Assembly (NCBI GenBank): GCA_035444405.1
Contig: DAOMOP010000175.1
Coordinates: 1 to 8,432, forward strand
Origin: DAOMOP01 sp035444405
Lineage (GTDB): Bacteria; Pseudomonadota; Gammaproteobacteria; Burkholderiales; Rhodocyclaceae
DNA: 8,432 nt
Direction: 5' to 3'
The number at the start of each line of letters is the position of its first letter. The first letter of the stretch is position 1. Under the pieces are notes generated by a model that searched no databases, was not told where the DNA came from, and saw nothing but the letters and a program-made list of their open reading frames with translations. Positions 1 through 6,369 of this stretch are shown here, piece after piece. The translations under genes and the position numbers were made by a program.

Positions 1-284
1 ACGAAACCACGCCGTTGCTCGCCAGCAAGATGATCTGGGCCAGCCTGTCCAAGGCGGACCAGCAGGCGGTCAAGGAAGCCGCGGTCGAAGCCGGCAAGCT
101 GAACCGCGAGATGTCGCTCGCGGCCGACGCCGAGCTGCGCACCAAGCTGAGCGCCGCCGGGGTGCAGATCAACGAGGTCGAGCAGGCGCCCTTCGTCGCC
201 AAGACCAAAGCGGTCTATGACAAGTGGTCGGCCCAGTACCCCGACCTGGTCGAGCTGATCGTCTCGGAAGCGGGCAAGCAATGA
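1..284 (+). CDS. dctP: TRAP transporter solute-binding protein (DctP family), C-terminal fragment
   Basis: This is the last 93 or so codons of a periplasmic binding protein; the 5' part lies left of the window. The reading frame is open from base 3 to the TGA at 282-284. The visible residues have the helical pattern of the DctP C-terminus: an L-A-S-K-M-I-W-A-S-L-S segment, then an alanine/glutamate-rich amphipathic helix, then a G-V-Q-I-N-E-V-E strand and a final helix with Y-D-K-W and Y-P-D-L-V. In TRAP systems this protein captures a carboxylate in the periplasm and delivers it to the DctQM membrane pair. The ligand cannot be read here because the pocket and its usual carboxylate-binding arginine lie upstream. 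The next gene starts inside this stop codon (ATGA overlap), which supports a dctPQM operon. A TTG near base 15 is only an internal codon. The family is clear from position and sequence; substrate is unknown. Confidence 0.85.
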   Translation, partial: ETTPLLASKMIWASLSKADQQAVKEAAVEAGKLNREMSLAADAELRTKLSAAGVQINEVEQAPFVAKTKAVYDKWSAQYPDLVELIVSEAGKQ

Positions 285-847
285 TGGCCACCCACACCAC
301 CTCCAGCGCAACGGCGCCGACCGGCGTCCTGGCCGCGGTGGTGAAGTGGGTGGACGATGCGATCGTGGTCGCCAGCACGGCGATCGCGATCGGCGCCTTG
401 GTCGTCATGTTCGTTTCGCTGATGGCCGAGGTGATCGTCCGCTACCTCACCAATCAGGGCATGGGTTGGCCGACCGAGATGCCCAACATCCTGTTCCCGT
501 GGCTGGTCATGGGTGGCGTCGTGCTCGCCGCCCAGCGCGGCCAGCACATCGCCGTCACCGCGATCCAGGGCCTGCTCGGGCGCGGCGGCAACCGCGTGCT
601 GCTGGTCGGCCATCAGGTGCTGATCGCCGCGACCTTCTTTTACCTCGCCTGGGTCGGCCTCGACGTGATCGAGATCACCGGCACCGAAGAGTTCCCCGTC
701 ACCGGCATCACCGCACGCTGGGCCTACCTGGCCCTGATCGTCGGCTTCGTCGGCCTCGGCCTCACCGCGCTGACCACCCTGGGCCGCCTGCTGCTCGCAA
801 GCGATCCGCTCGCGGTGCGCATCCATCACATCGAGGAGGACGTATGA
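281..847 (+). CDS. dctQ: TRAP transporter small membrane subunit (DctQ family)
   Basis: A 188-residue inner-membrane protein, normal for DctQ, with four hydrophobic segments near residues 28-50, 66-86, 104-126 and 145-170. The family signature between segments 1 and 2 is visible: R54-Y, then G-W-P-T-E (62-66), F-P-W (72-74) and the A-A-Q-R-G-Q-H-I-A-V stretch (83-92) with its conserved basic residue and histidine. DctQ pairs with DctM to form the Na+-driven carboxylate importer. The start is the ATG at 281, overlapping the dctP stop; a second ATG at 284 directly follows and cannot be excluded. A GGAAG at 266-270 is a plausible ribosome site. The frame stays open further upstream, to about 224, but that stretch lies inside dctP and does not look like a DctQ N-terminus. 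The 3' end overlaps dctM by ATGA, so translational coupling is likely. Confidence 0.93.
   Translation: MMATHTTSSATAPTGVLAAVVKWVDDAIVVASTAIAIGALVVMFVSLMAEVIVRYLTNQGMGWPTEMPNILFPWLVMGGVVLAAQRGQHIAVTAIQGLLGRGGNRVLLVGHQVLIAATFFYLAWVGLDVIEITGTEEFPVTGITARWAYLALIVGFVGLGLTALTTLGRLLLASDPLAVRIHHIEEDV
834..839 (+). promoter_or_regulatory. Strong Shine-Dalgarno for dctM
   Basis: A perfect AGGAGG sits inside the end of dctQ, four bases before the dctM ATG. It fixes the dctM start and, with the ATGA overlap, suggests that the large TRAP subunit is translated efficiently and coupled to DctQ. Confidence 0.8.
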
Positions 848-2103
848 CCCTGATGATGATTCTCGTGTTCGGCGCCCTGCTGGTGCTGGCCCTGCCGGTC
901 GGCTACGCGCTGGTGATCAGCTCGGGCCTGGCGGCGATCACCGTCGGCGGCATGCCGAGCGTGGCGGCGGTGGTGAAGATCTTCCAGCCGACGCAGAGTT
1001 TCCCGCTGCTGGCCATCCCGTTCTTCATGCTGTCGGGCAGCCTGATGATGGGCGGCACGCTGGGCAAGCGGCTGATCCACTTCGCGACCACGCTGGTGGG
1101 CCGCTTTCACGGCGGCATGGCGCAGGTCACCGTGGTCGGCTCGACGGTCTTCGGCGGCGTGTCCGGCTCGGCCGTCGCCGAGGCCTCCGCGCTCGGCTCG
1201 ATGCTGATCCCGTGGCAGAAGCGCGAAGGCTATCCTGGCCCGTTCGCCGCCGCGGCGACCGCCTCGTCGTCGGTGATCGCGGGGCTGATTCCGCCATCGA
1301 TCCCGCTCATCCTGTTCGCCGCGGTGTCGAACCAGTCGATCGCCGCGCTGTTTCTCGCCGGCATCCTGCCGGGGCTGCTGCTGTGCTCGGGCTTCATGCT
1401 GGTGTGCTACCTGTCGGGGCGGCTGCGCGGTTTCAAGCGGCTTGCCGAGGCGGTGACGCCGCGCGACGTGCTGCGGGCGACCCTGACCGCCGCGCCGGCG
1501 CTCGCGATGCCGGCCTTCATCGTGGTCCTGCTGCGCGCCGGCATCGCCACGCCGACCGAGGTCAGCGTGCTCGCCGTCGCCTACGGCCTGCTGGTCAGCG
1601 CGCTGATCTATCGCGACCTGACGTGGCGGCGCATCTACGAGGCGCTGGTGCACACGGCCGTGACCACCGGCGTGGTGATGCTGGTGATCGCCGCGTCGAA
1701 CCTGGTCGGCTACGTGCTGACCGTCGAGTCGGTGCCGACCGCGGTGGCCGAGTGGGCACTGGGTACCCTCAAGTCGGCGCTGCTCGTGCTGCTGATGTTG
1801 AACGTGATCATGCTGGTGGTCGGGATGTTCCTCGACCTGCCCGCAGCGATCCTGCTGCTCGGCCCGACCTTCGTCGCGATCGGCAGCGCGATCGGTCTCG
1901 ACCTGATCCAGCTCGGCATCATGATGGCGGTGAACCTGAGCATCGGCCTCTTTACCCCGCCGGTGGGCACGACGCTGTTCATCGCGGCGGCGATCTCGCG
2001 CGAGAAGGTCGGTGCGGTGGTGCGGGAGCTGTGGCCGTTCTACCTGGTGGCCTTCACCGTGCTCGGCCTGATCACCTATGTGCCCGCCTTCACCCTCTAC
2101 TGA
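844..2103 (+). CDS. dctM: TRAP transporter large membrane subunit (DctM family)
   Basis: A 419-residue, highly hydrophobic protein, close to the usual DctM length of about 425. This subunit forms the transport path and couples uptake to the Na+ gradient. Family motifs appear in order: P-L-L-A-I-P-F-F-M-L-S-G (54-65), G-G-V-S-G-S-A-V-A-E-A-S-A-L-G (104-118), G-L-I-P-P-S-I-P-L-I (147-156), A-G-I-A-T-P-T-E-V-S (232-241) and N-L-S-I-G-L-F-T-P-P-V-G (364-375). The ATG at 844 is chosen because it overlaps the dctQ stop, follows a strong AGGAGG at 834-839 and gives a standard N-terminus; the frame is open further upstream only as a shadow of dctQ. The gap to the next gene is 49 bases and contains a hairpin. 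Nothing appears truncated. Likely cargo, judged from neighbouring enzymes, is a short hydroxy- or keto-carboxylate. Confidence 0.95.
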   Translation: MTLMMILVFGALLVLALPVGYALVISSGLAAITVGGMPSVAAVVKIFQPTQSFPLLAIPFFMLSGSLMMGGTLGKRLIHFATTLVGRFHGGMAQVTVVGSTVFGGVSGSAVAEASALGSMLIPWQKREGYPGPFAAAATASSSVIAGLIPPSIPLILFAAVSNQSIAALFLAGILPGLLLCSGFMLVCYLSGRLRGFKRLAEAVTPRDVLRATLTAAPALAMPAFIVVLLRAGIATPTEVSVLAVAYGLLVSALIYRDLTWRRIYEALVHTAVTTGVVMLVIAASNLVGYVLTVESVPTAVAEWALGTLKSALLVLLMLNVIMLVVGMFLDLPAAILLLGPTFVAIGSAIGLDLIQLGIMMAVNLSIGLFTPPVGTTLFIAAAISREKVGAVVRELWPFYLVAFTVLGLITYVPAFTLY

Positions 2104-2111
2104 CAACATCC

Positions 2112-2132
2112 GGCCCCGGCGCGTCCGGGGCC
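2112..2132 (+). repeat. Intercistronic GC-rich hairpin after dctM
   Basis: GGCCCCGG (2112-2119) and CCGGGGCC (2125-2132) are perfect inverted repeats of 8 bp around a five-base loop, starting nine bases after the dctM stop. There is no T-run after it, so a classical intrinsic terminator is unlikely. It could stabilise the 3' end of the transporter message, be a processing site, or reduce transcription into the enzyme genes. Function is inferred; the pairing is read directly from the sequence. Confidence 0.55.
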
Positions 2133-2152
2133 CCAGCGCCGGAACATCAATC

Positions 2153-3031
2153 ATGAAGACTATTGCATTCGCCGGCCTCGGCGCGATGGGGCTGCCGATG
2201 GCGAAGAATCTGCTCGCCCGCGGCCATCGCGTGCGCGGCATCGACCTCAACCCCGCGGCGCTCGACGCGCTGACCGCGGCCGGCGGCGAGCGTGCGCCCG
2301 ATGCAGCTGCCGCCGCGACCGGTGCCGACGTGCTGGTCCTGATGGTCATCAACGCCGCGCAGGCCGAGCAGGTGCTGTTCGCCGACGGCGCGCTGCACGC
2401 GTTGAACGAACGCGCCATCGTGTGCCTGATGGCGACCTGCCCGCCGGGGGCGGTCGAGCGCATCGCCGCCCGCGTCGCGGCGGCGGGCCGGCGCTTCGTC
2501 GATGCACCGGTGTCGGGCGGCACGGCCGGGGCGAGCGCGGCCTCGCTGACCATCATGGCCGCGTGCGAGCGGGCCACCTTCGACGAGCTGCAGCCGGTCT
2601 TCCAGGCGATCGGCCAGCGCCTCTTCCACGTCGGCGAGCAGCCGGGGCAGGGCGCAACGGTGAAGACCGTCAACCAACTGCTGTGCGGCGTGCACATCGC
2701 GGTCGTCGCCGAAGCGTTCGCGCTCGCGGCCAAGGTCGGCGTCGATCTCGAGGTGCTGCTCGAGATCATGGGCGGCTCGGCGGCGTCGAGCTGGATGCTC
2801 AAGGACCGCGGGCCGCGCATGTTGCAGGCGGAGCCGGAAGTCAGCAGCGCGGTGGACATCTTCGTCAAGGACCTCGGCATCGTCATGGAAGCCGGGCGCG
2901 AGGCCAAGGCCGCGCTGCCGATCGCGGCGGTCGCGCACCAGATGTTCGTCGCCGCGTCGGGGCGCGGCGACGGCCGCGCCGACGACAGTCAGGTCATCCG
3001 CGGCTACTACGCGCTGAACGGCGTGCGCTGA
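2153..3031 (+). CDS. ltnD: NAD-dependent beta-hydroxyacid dehydrogenase, L-threonate dehydrogenase-like (LtnD/YgbJ subgroup)
   Basis: A 292-residue soluble enzyme of the 3-hydroxyisobutyrate/tartronate-semialdehyde dehydrogenase family. The N-terminal Rossmann motif G-L-G-A-M-G is at 8-13. Asp31 after the second strand, with no basic residue next to it, suggests NAD rather than NADP. The substrate motif D-A-P-V-S-G-G-T-A-G-A is at 117-127, and the catalytic lysine is K171 in V-K-T-V-N-Q-L-L. Two C-terminal stretches, A-S-S-W-M (211-215) and S-A-V-D-I-F-V-K-D-L-G-I-V (232-244), together with Q-L-L-C-G-V-H-I-A (175-183), match my recollection of LtnD/YgbJ more than GarR/GlxR. LtnD oxidises L-threonate to 2-oxotetronate. 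The usual partners of that route (OtnK kinase, OtnC/LtnC aldolase, OtnI isomerase) are not in this window, so the substrate could be another sugar acid, including tartronate semialdehyde or glycerate. A weak GGAA precedes the ATG. Family certain, exact substrate open. Confidence 0.85.
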   Translation: MKTIAFAGLGAMGLPMAKNLLARGHRVRGIDLNPAALDALTAAGGERAPDAAAAATGADVLVLMVINAAQAEQVLFADGALHALNERAIVCLMATCPPGAVERIAARVAAAGRRFVDAPVSGGTAGASAASLTIMAACERATFDELQPVFQAIGQRLFHVGEQPGQGATVKTVNQLLCGVHIAVVAEAFALAAKVGVDLEVLLEIMGGSAASSWMLKDRGPRMLQAEPEVSSAVDIFVKDLGIVMEAGREAKAALPIAAVAHQMFVAASGRGDGRADDSQVIRGYYALNGVR

Positions 3032-3216
3032 CGCGCGCCGACCGGTGCCACGCCGGGGAGGTCGGCGCCACCGCCGTGCCGGTGCGCACCGGGCGGCACG
3101 AACCGAAATCCCGCCGCAAGGACGTGCCCGACCCGCCGCGCCTGCGGCCGCGACCCCGGTCCTACCCCTTTATCGACGCCGGCCCGCGCGGGACGGCGCA
3201 CAGGAGAGTTCTTGCC
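3032..3216. other. 185-base gap between the dehydrogenase and transketolase genes
   Basis: This GC-rich spacer shows no convincing gene, and the open frames across it are continuations of shadows. It holds a 14-base perfect palindrome CCGGTGCGCACCGG at 3079-3092, flanked by GTGCC (3076-3080) and GGCAC (3095-3099). This could be an operator or a small hairpin. There is no good -35/-10 pair and no T-tract terminator. The spacer ends in the AGGAG ribosome site of the transketolase. A separate promoter here is possible but not supported. Confidence 0.45.
3202..3206 (+). promoter_or_regulatory. Shine-Dalgarno deciding the transketolase start
   Basis: AGGAG lies ten bases before the ATG at 3217. 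The same frame is open for some 800 bases upstream through the previous gene, so this site, together with homology beginning right after the ATG, is what sets the start. Confidence 0.7.
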
Positions 3217-5196
3217 ATGCCAAACGTCGACCCGCGCGCGTTCGCCAACGCGATCCGCTTTCTGTCCATCGACGCCATCGTCCGCGCCACCGAAGGCCAC
3301 CAGGGGGTGCCGCTCGGGATGGCCGAGATCGCGACGGCGCTGTTCGCGCGCCACCTGAAGTTCAACCCCGCCGATCCGACCTGGGCCGACCGCGACCGCG
3401 TCGTGCTGTCGAACGGTCACGGCTCGATGCTGCTTTATGCGCTGCTGTACCTGACCGGTTACGACAAGATCGGTCTCGACCAAATCAAGTCGTTCCGCGA
3501 GCTCGGTTCGCACTGCGCCGGCCATCCCGAGTACGACCCGGCGGCCGGCATCGAGGTCACCACCGGCCCGCTCGGCCAGGGCATCGCCAACGCGTTCGGC
3601 ATGGCGGTGGCCGAGGCCTATCTGAACGCTAGGTTCGGCGCCGGCCTCGTCGATCACTACACCTTCGCTTTCGTCGGCGACGGCTGCCTGCAGGAGGGCG
3701 TCGGTCAGGAGATGATCTCGCTCGCCGGGCACCTCGGGCTCGGCAAGCTGATCCTGTTCTGGGACGACAACGGGATCACCGACGACGGCGCAACCTCGCT
3801 GTCGATCAGCGAGGACGTCGCCGCGCGCTTCCGTGTCGCCGACTGGCACGTGATCGAGGTCGACGGCCACGACATCGACGCGGTGTCGGCCGCGATCACG
3901 CTCGCGAAGCGCGATCCGCGCCCGTCGCTGATCGCCTGCCGCACCGTCATCGGCCGCGGCATCCCGCGCCTGCAGGGCAGCCGCGGCGGTCACAGCGCGC
4001 GCCTGTACGCCGATGATGCGCAGGCCGCGCGCGAGCTGCTCGGCTGGCCGCACGCGCCGTTCGAGATTCCCGCCGAGGTGCTCGACGCCTGGCGTGCCGC
4101 CGGCCGCCGCAGCAACGCCGAGCACGCCGCCTGGCACGCCCGCCTGGCCGCGCTGCCCGCTGCCGCGCGCGCCGAGTTCGAGCGCGTGCAGGCGGGGCGG
4201 CTCCCCGAAGGCTGGCGCGAGCTGCTGCTCGACTACAAGCGCCGCGTCGCGGCCGAAACCGAGCCCAAGCCCGGCATCTTCGCGTCGGCCGAGATCAACG
4301 ACCTGCTCGCCGGTGTGCTGCCCGAGCGCATCGTCGGCTGCGCCGACCTCGAGGCGCCGACTTCGCACAAGAGGAGTCTTGCCGCCTTCACTGCCGACGC
4401 GCGCTGCGGCGCGTACGTGCATTGCGGCGTGCGCGAGCACGTCATGGGTGCGATGGCCAACGGCATCGCCGCACATGGCGGCGCGATCCCGCTCGCGGTA
4501 ACCTACCTCGCGTTCTCCGACTACGAGCGCCCCGCGATGCGCATGGCCGCGCTGATGGGCCTGCCGGTCAAGTTCGTGTTCAGCCACGATTCGATCGGCG
4601 TCGGCAAGAACGGCCCGACCCACCAGCCGGTCGAGATCCTCGCCGCGCTGCGCGCGATGCCCAACCTGCTGGTGATGCGCCCGGCCGACGCGGTCGAGGC
4701 GGCCGAATGCTGGGAGATCGCGCTCGAGCATCGCAGCGGGCCGTGCGCGCTGGTGTTCGCACGGCAGGCGCAGCCGGGCGTGCGCCGCGACGCGGGCGCC
4801 GACAACCGCGCGCGGCGCGGCGCCTACGTGCTCGCCGAAGCCGAAGGCGGGCGCCGGCTGGTGACCCTGCTCGCGACCGGCTCGGAGGTCGCGCTGGCGC
4901 TGGCCGCGCGCGAGCACCTGCAGGCCGAAGGCATCGCCACTGCGGTGGTGTCGATGCCGTGCTGGGAGCTCTTCGACGCACAGGACGGCGCCTATCGCGC
5001 CGCGGTGCTCGGCGCCGGCACGGTGCGGGTCGGCGTCGAGGCGGCGCTGCGCTTCGGCTGGGATCGCTATCTCGGCGAGCGCGGCGGCTTCGTCGGCATG
5101 ATGGGCTTCGGCGCTTCCGGGCCGGCCGACGCGCTGTATGAACACTTCGGCATCGCGCCGGCGGCGATCGTCGCCGAAGCGATGCGCCATCTCTGA
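3217..5196 (+). CDS. tkt: Transketolase, thiamine-diphosphate dependent, with atypical substrate-site residues
   Basis: A 659-residue protein, the normal size for a single-chain transketolase, aligned by eye over its full length with E. coli TktA recalled from memory. The enzyme moves a two-carbon ketol unit from a ketose (or hydroxypyruvate) to an aldehyde. Cofactor parts are intact: G-D-G (154-156) to D-D-N (183-185) for ThDP/metal, catalytic E407 in G-V-R-E, and histidines H28, H68, H103, H259, H457 and H469. R516, matching the phosphate-binding R520, is kept. Differences from the classical enzyme: the S-G-H-P-G-A-P segment reads E-G-H-Q-G-V-P (26-32); the position of phosphate-binding R358 is I354 or a neighbour, with no arginine in G-I-F-A-S-A-E; G-E-D-G-P-T-H-Q reads G-K-N-G-P-T-H-Q, so the acceptor-contacting D469 becomes N465; and H-G-A-P becomes H-S-A-R near 259-262. 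A basic H-K-R at 384-386 could partly compensate. It is probably a specialised catabolic paralogue rather than the housekeeping enzyme. It sits in the TRAP operon. Confidence 0.93.
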   Translation: MPNVDPRAFANAIRFLSIDAIVRATEGHQGVPLGMAEIATALFARHLKFNPADPTWADRDRVVLSNGHGSMLLYALLYLTGYDKIGLDQIKSFRELGSHCAGHPEYDPAAGIEVTTGPLGQGIANAFGMAVAEAYLNARFGAGLVDHYTFAFVGDGCLQEGVGQEMISLAGHLGLGKLILFWDDNGITDDGATSLSISEDVAARFRVADWHVIEVDGHDIDAVSAAITLAKRDPRPSLIACRTVIGRGIPRLQGSRGGHSARLYADDAQAARELLGWPHAPFEIPAEVLDAWRAAGRRSNAEHAAWHARLAALPAAARAEFERVQAGRLPEGWRELLLDYKRRVAAETEPKPGIFASAEINDLLAGVLPERIVGCADLEAPTSHKRSLAAFTADARCGAYVHCGVREHVMGAMANGIAAHGGAIPLAVTYLAFSDYERPAMRMAALMGLPVKFVFSHDSIGVGKNGPTHQPVEILAALRAMPNLLVMRPADAVEAAECWEIALEHRSGPCALVFARQAQPGVRRDAGADNRARRGAYVLAEAEGGRRLVTLLATGSEVALALAAREHLQAEGIATAVVSMPCWELFDAQDGAYRAAVLGAGTVRVGVEAALRFGWDRYLGERGGFVGMMGFGASGPADALYEHFGIAPAAIVAEAMRHL

Positions 5197-5226
5197 GCTG
5201 GATTCTTCAAGAAAGAACACGGTCGC

Positions 5227-5261
5227 CCCGGCTTCTCTCGCCCCCTCGGGGGCAGGCCGGG
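5227..5261 (+). repeat. Two-part GC hairpin in the gap before the hydroxyacid dehydrogenase
   Basis: In the 96-base gap after transketolase, an inner stem GCCCCC/GGGGGC (5240-5245 with 5248-5253) is nested in an outer stem CCCGGC/GCCGGG (5227-5232 with 5256-5261), separated by an uneven internal loop. An A-run (5271-5276), not a T-run, follows, so a standard + strand terminator is not supported. The same gap also carries a TTCTTCAAGAA near-palindrome at 5203-5213. The structure may tune expression of the last gene or be a dispersed intergenic repeat. Confidence 0.5.
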
Positions 5262-5292
5262 CACCCCCCTAAAAAACCGACAGGACCGAATC

Positions 5293-6258
5293 ATGCACAC
5301 GATCGTCTTTCTCGACCGCGCCACGCTCGCGCCGCAGATCCGCCTGCGGCGGCCGGGCTTTGCGCATGAGCTGATCGAACACGCGCGCACGCACCCCGAC
5401 GAGGTCGTCGCGCGGCTCGCCGGCGCGACGATCGCGATCACCAACAAGGTGCCGCTCGGCGCCGACGTGATCGCGCAGCTGCCGGCGCTGCGGCTCGTCG
5501 CCGTCGCGGCGACCGGCACCGACTGCGTCGACAAGGCCGCCTGCCGCGCGCGCGGCATCGCTGTCAGCAACATCCGCGGCTACGCGGTGAATACCGTCCC
5601 CGAGCACACGCTCGCGCTGATGCTCGCGCTGCGGCGCAATCTCGTCGCCTATCGCGACGACGTGATCGCCGGCGAATGGCAGCGCGCCGGCCAGTTCTGC
5701 TTCTTCAACCACCCGATCCACGACCTCGCGGCGACGCGTCTCGGCATCATCGGCAGCGGCGTGCTGGGCCGGCGCGTCGCCGAGCTCGCGCGTGCGTTCG
5801 GCATGGAGCCGGTATTTGCCGGCCGCAAGGGCGTGAGCGCGCCCGGCGAGGGCTACACCGCGTGGGATGAGGTGCTCGCGACCAGCGACATCGTGACGCT
5901 GCACTGCCCGCTGACGCCGCAGACGCGCGGGCTGATCGGCCTGCCCGAGTTCCGCGCGATGACGCGCCGCCCGCTCATCATCAACACCGCGCGCGGCGGC
6001 CTGGTCGTCGAAGCCGATCTGCTGCGCGCGCTCGACGAGGGGTGGGTCAGCGGCGCCGGCTTCGACGTCACCGACGGCGAGCCGCCCGCCCCCGACAGCG
6101 TGCTGATGCGCCTCGCCAAGCGCCCGAACGTGATCCTGACCCCGCATGTCGCGTGGGCCTCCGGCGAGGCCCAGCAGGCGCTGGCCGACCAGCTCATCGA
6201 CAACATCGAGCACTTCGCCGCCGGTCGGCCGAGCAATCTCGTCGAAGGCGGGTACTGA
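5293..6258 (+). CDS. hprA: D-2-hydroxyacid dehydrogenase, glycerate dehydrogenase/hydroxypyruvate reductase-like
   Basis: A 321-residue enzyme of the D-isomer-specific 2-hydroxyacid dehydrogenase family. The substrate-domain motif A-A-T-G-T-D-C-V-D (72-80) precedes S-N-I-R-G-Y-A-V (92-99) and the hinge V-P-E-H-T-L-A-L (102-109). The dinucleotide motif is G-S-G-V-L-G (154-159). The catalytic triad is visible as R234 in N-T-A-R-G-G, E263 in D-G-E-P-P and H285 in T-P-H-V-A-W. The second strand of the Rossmann fold ends in F-A-G-R-K-G (175-180), lacking the usual aspartate and offering basic residues, which suggests that NADPH is accepted. Such enzymes reduce hydroxypyruvate to D-glycerate and often glyoxylate to glycolate. 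The ATG at 5293 follows AGGA at 5282-5285. As the last gene of the apparent operon it may deal with a hydroxypyruvate- or glyoxylate-type product. Family is secure; the HprA name rests on overall resemblance (I-R-G-Y-A-V, P-H-V-A-W-A-S). Confidence 0.88.
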   Translation: MHTIVFLDRATLAPQIRLRRPGFAHELIEHARTHPDEVVARLAGATIAITNKVPLGADVIAQLPALRLVAVAATGTDCVDKAACRARGIAVSNIRGYAVNTVPEHTLALMLALRRNLVAYRDDVIAGEWQRAGQFCFFNHPIHDLAATRLGIIGSGVLGRRVAELARAFGMEPVFAGRKGVSAPGEGYTAWDEVLATSDIVTLHCPLTPQTRGLIGLPEFRAMTRRPLIINTARGGLVVEADLLRALDEGWVSGAGFDVTDGEPPAPDSVLMRLAKRPNVILTPHVAWASGEAQQALADQLIDNIEHFAAGRPSNLVEGGY

Positions 6259-6310
6259 CGCCGCGACCGCTGTGCTGCACCGCCCACTGCTGCGCAGCCC
6301 CGCCGGGAAC

Positions 6311-6329
6311 GCTCCTGCAGGGAAGGAGC
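6311..6329 (+). promoter_or_regulatory. Inverted repeat, candidate antitoxin operator
   Basis: GCTCCT (6311-6316) and AGGAGC (6324-6329) form a perfect inverted repeat with a seven-base spacer, ending two bases before a TATAAT box. Type II antitoxins usually repress their own promoter through such repeats overlapping the -35/-10 region, so an autoregulatory operator is a natural reading. A small hairpin in RNA is the alternative. Confidence 0.5.
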
Positions 6330-6331
6330 CT

Positions 6332-6337
6332 TATAAT
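6332..6337 (+). promoter_or_regulatory. -10 box of the toxin-antitoxin promoter
   Basis: A perfect TATAAT stands out in otherwise GC-rich DNA, about 32 bases before the antitoxin ATG. No good -35 hexamer is seen at the normal spacing (the bases there are approximately ACGCTC), so the promoter may be weak. It would give the module a transcript independent of the upstream operon. Confidence 0.6.
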
Positions 6338-6356
6338 CTGGCTAACCAACTCGATC

Positions 6357-6362
6357 AGGAGG
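6357..6362 (+). promoter_or_regulatory. Strong Shine-Dalgarno for the antitoxin gene
   Basis: AGGAGG lies seven bases before the ATG at 6370, ideal spacing. The toxin gene has no comparable site, so the antitoxin should be made in excess of the toxin, as is typical of type II modules. Confidence 0.75.
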
Positions 6363-6369
6363 CGCCGGC

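Noticed and set aside
826..2907. Very long antisense open frame (693 codons) opposite dctM and ltnD
   Set aside because: Composition is histidine/arginine/glutamine-rich with no recognisable domain; it is the usual mirror of GC-rich coding DNA, and the + strand genes have full family motifs.
2422..3216. Upstream extension of the transketolase frame, as a 924-residue fusion
   Set aside because: The extra part is a shadow of ltnD, homology to transketolase begins just after the ATG at 3217, and AGGAG precedes that ATG.
3217..5196. Sulfosugar (SqwGH) or apulose-phosphate transketolase
   Set aside because: Those I recall as two-subunit enzymes with specific partner genes; this is a single 659-residue chain with none of those partners in view.
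3007..5220. Antisense open frame of 737 codons opposite transketolase
   Set aside because: Same GC-driven shadow; the + strand encodes a full-length transketolase with cofactor motifs.
5227..5276. Intrinsic terminator after transketolase
   Set aside because: The hairpin is followed by C- and A-runs, not T; the - strand side has no immediate T-run either.
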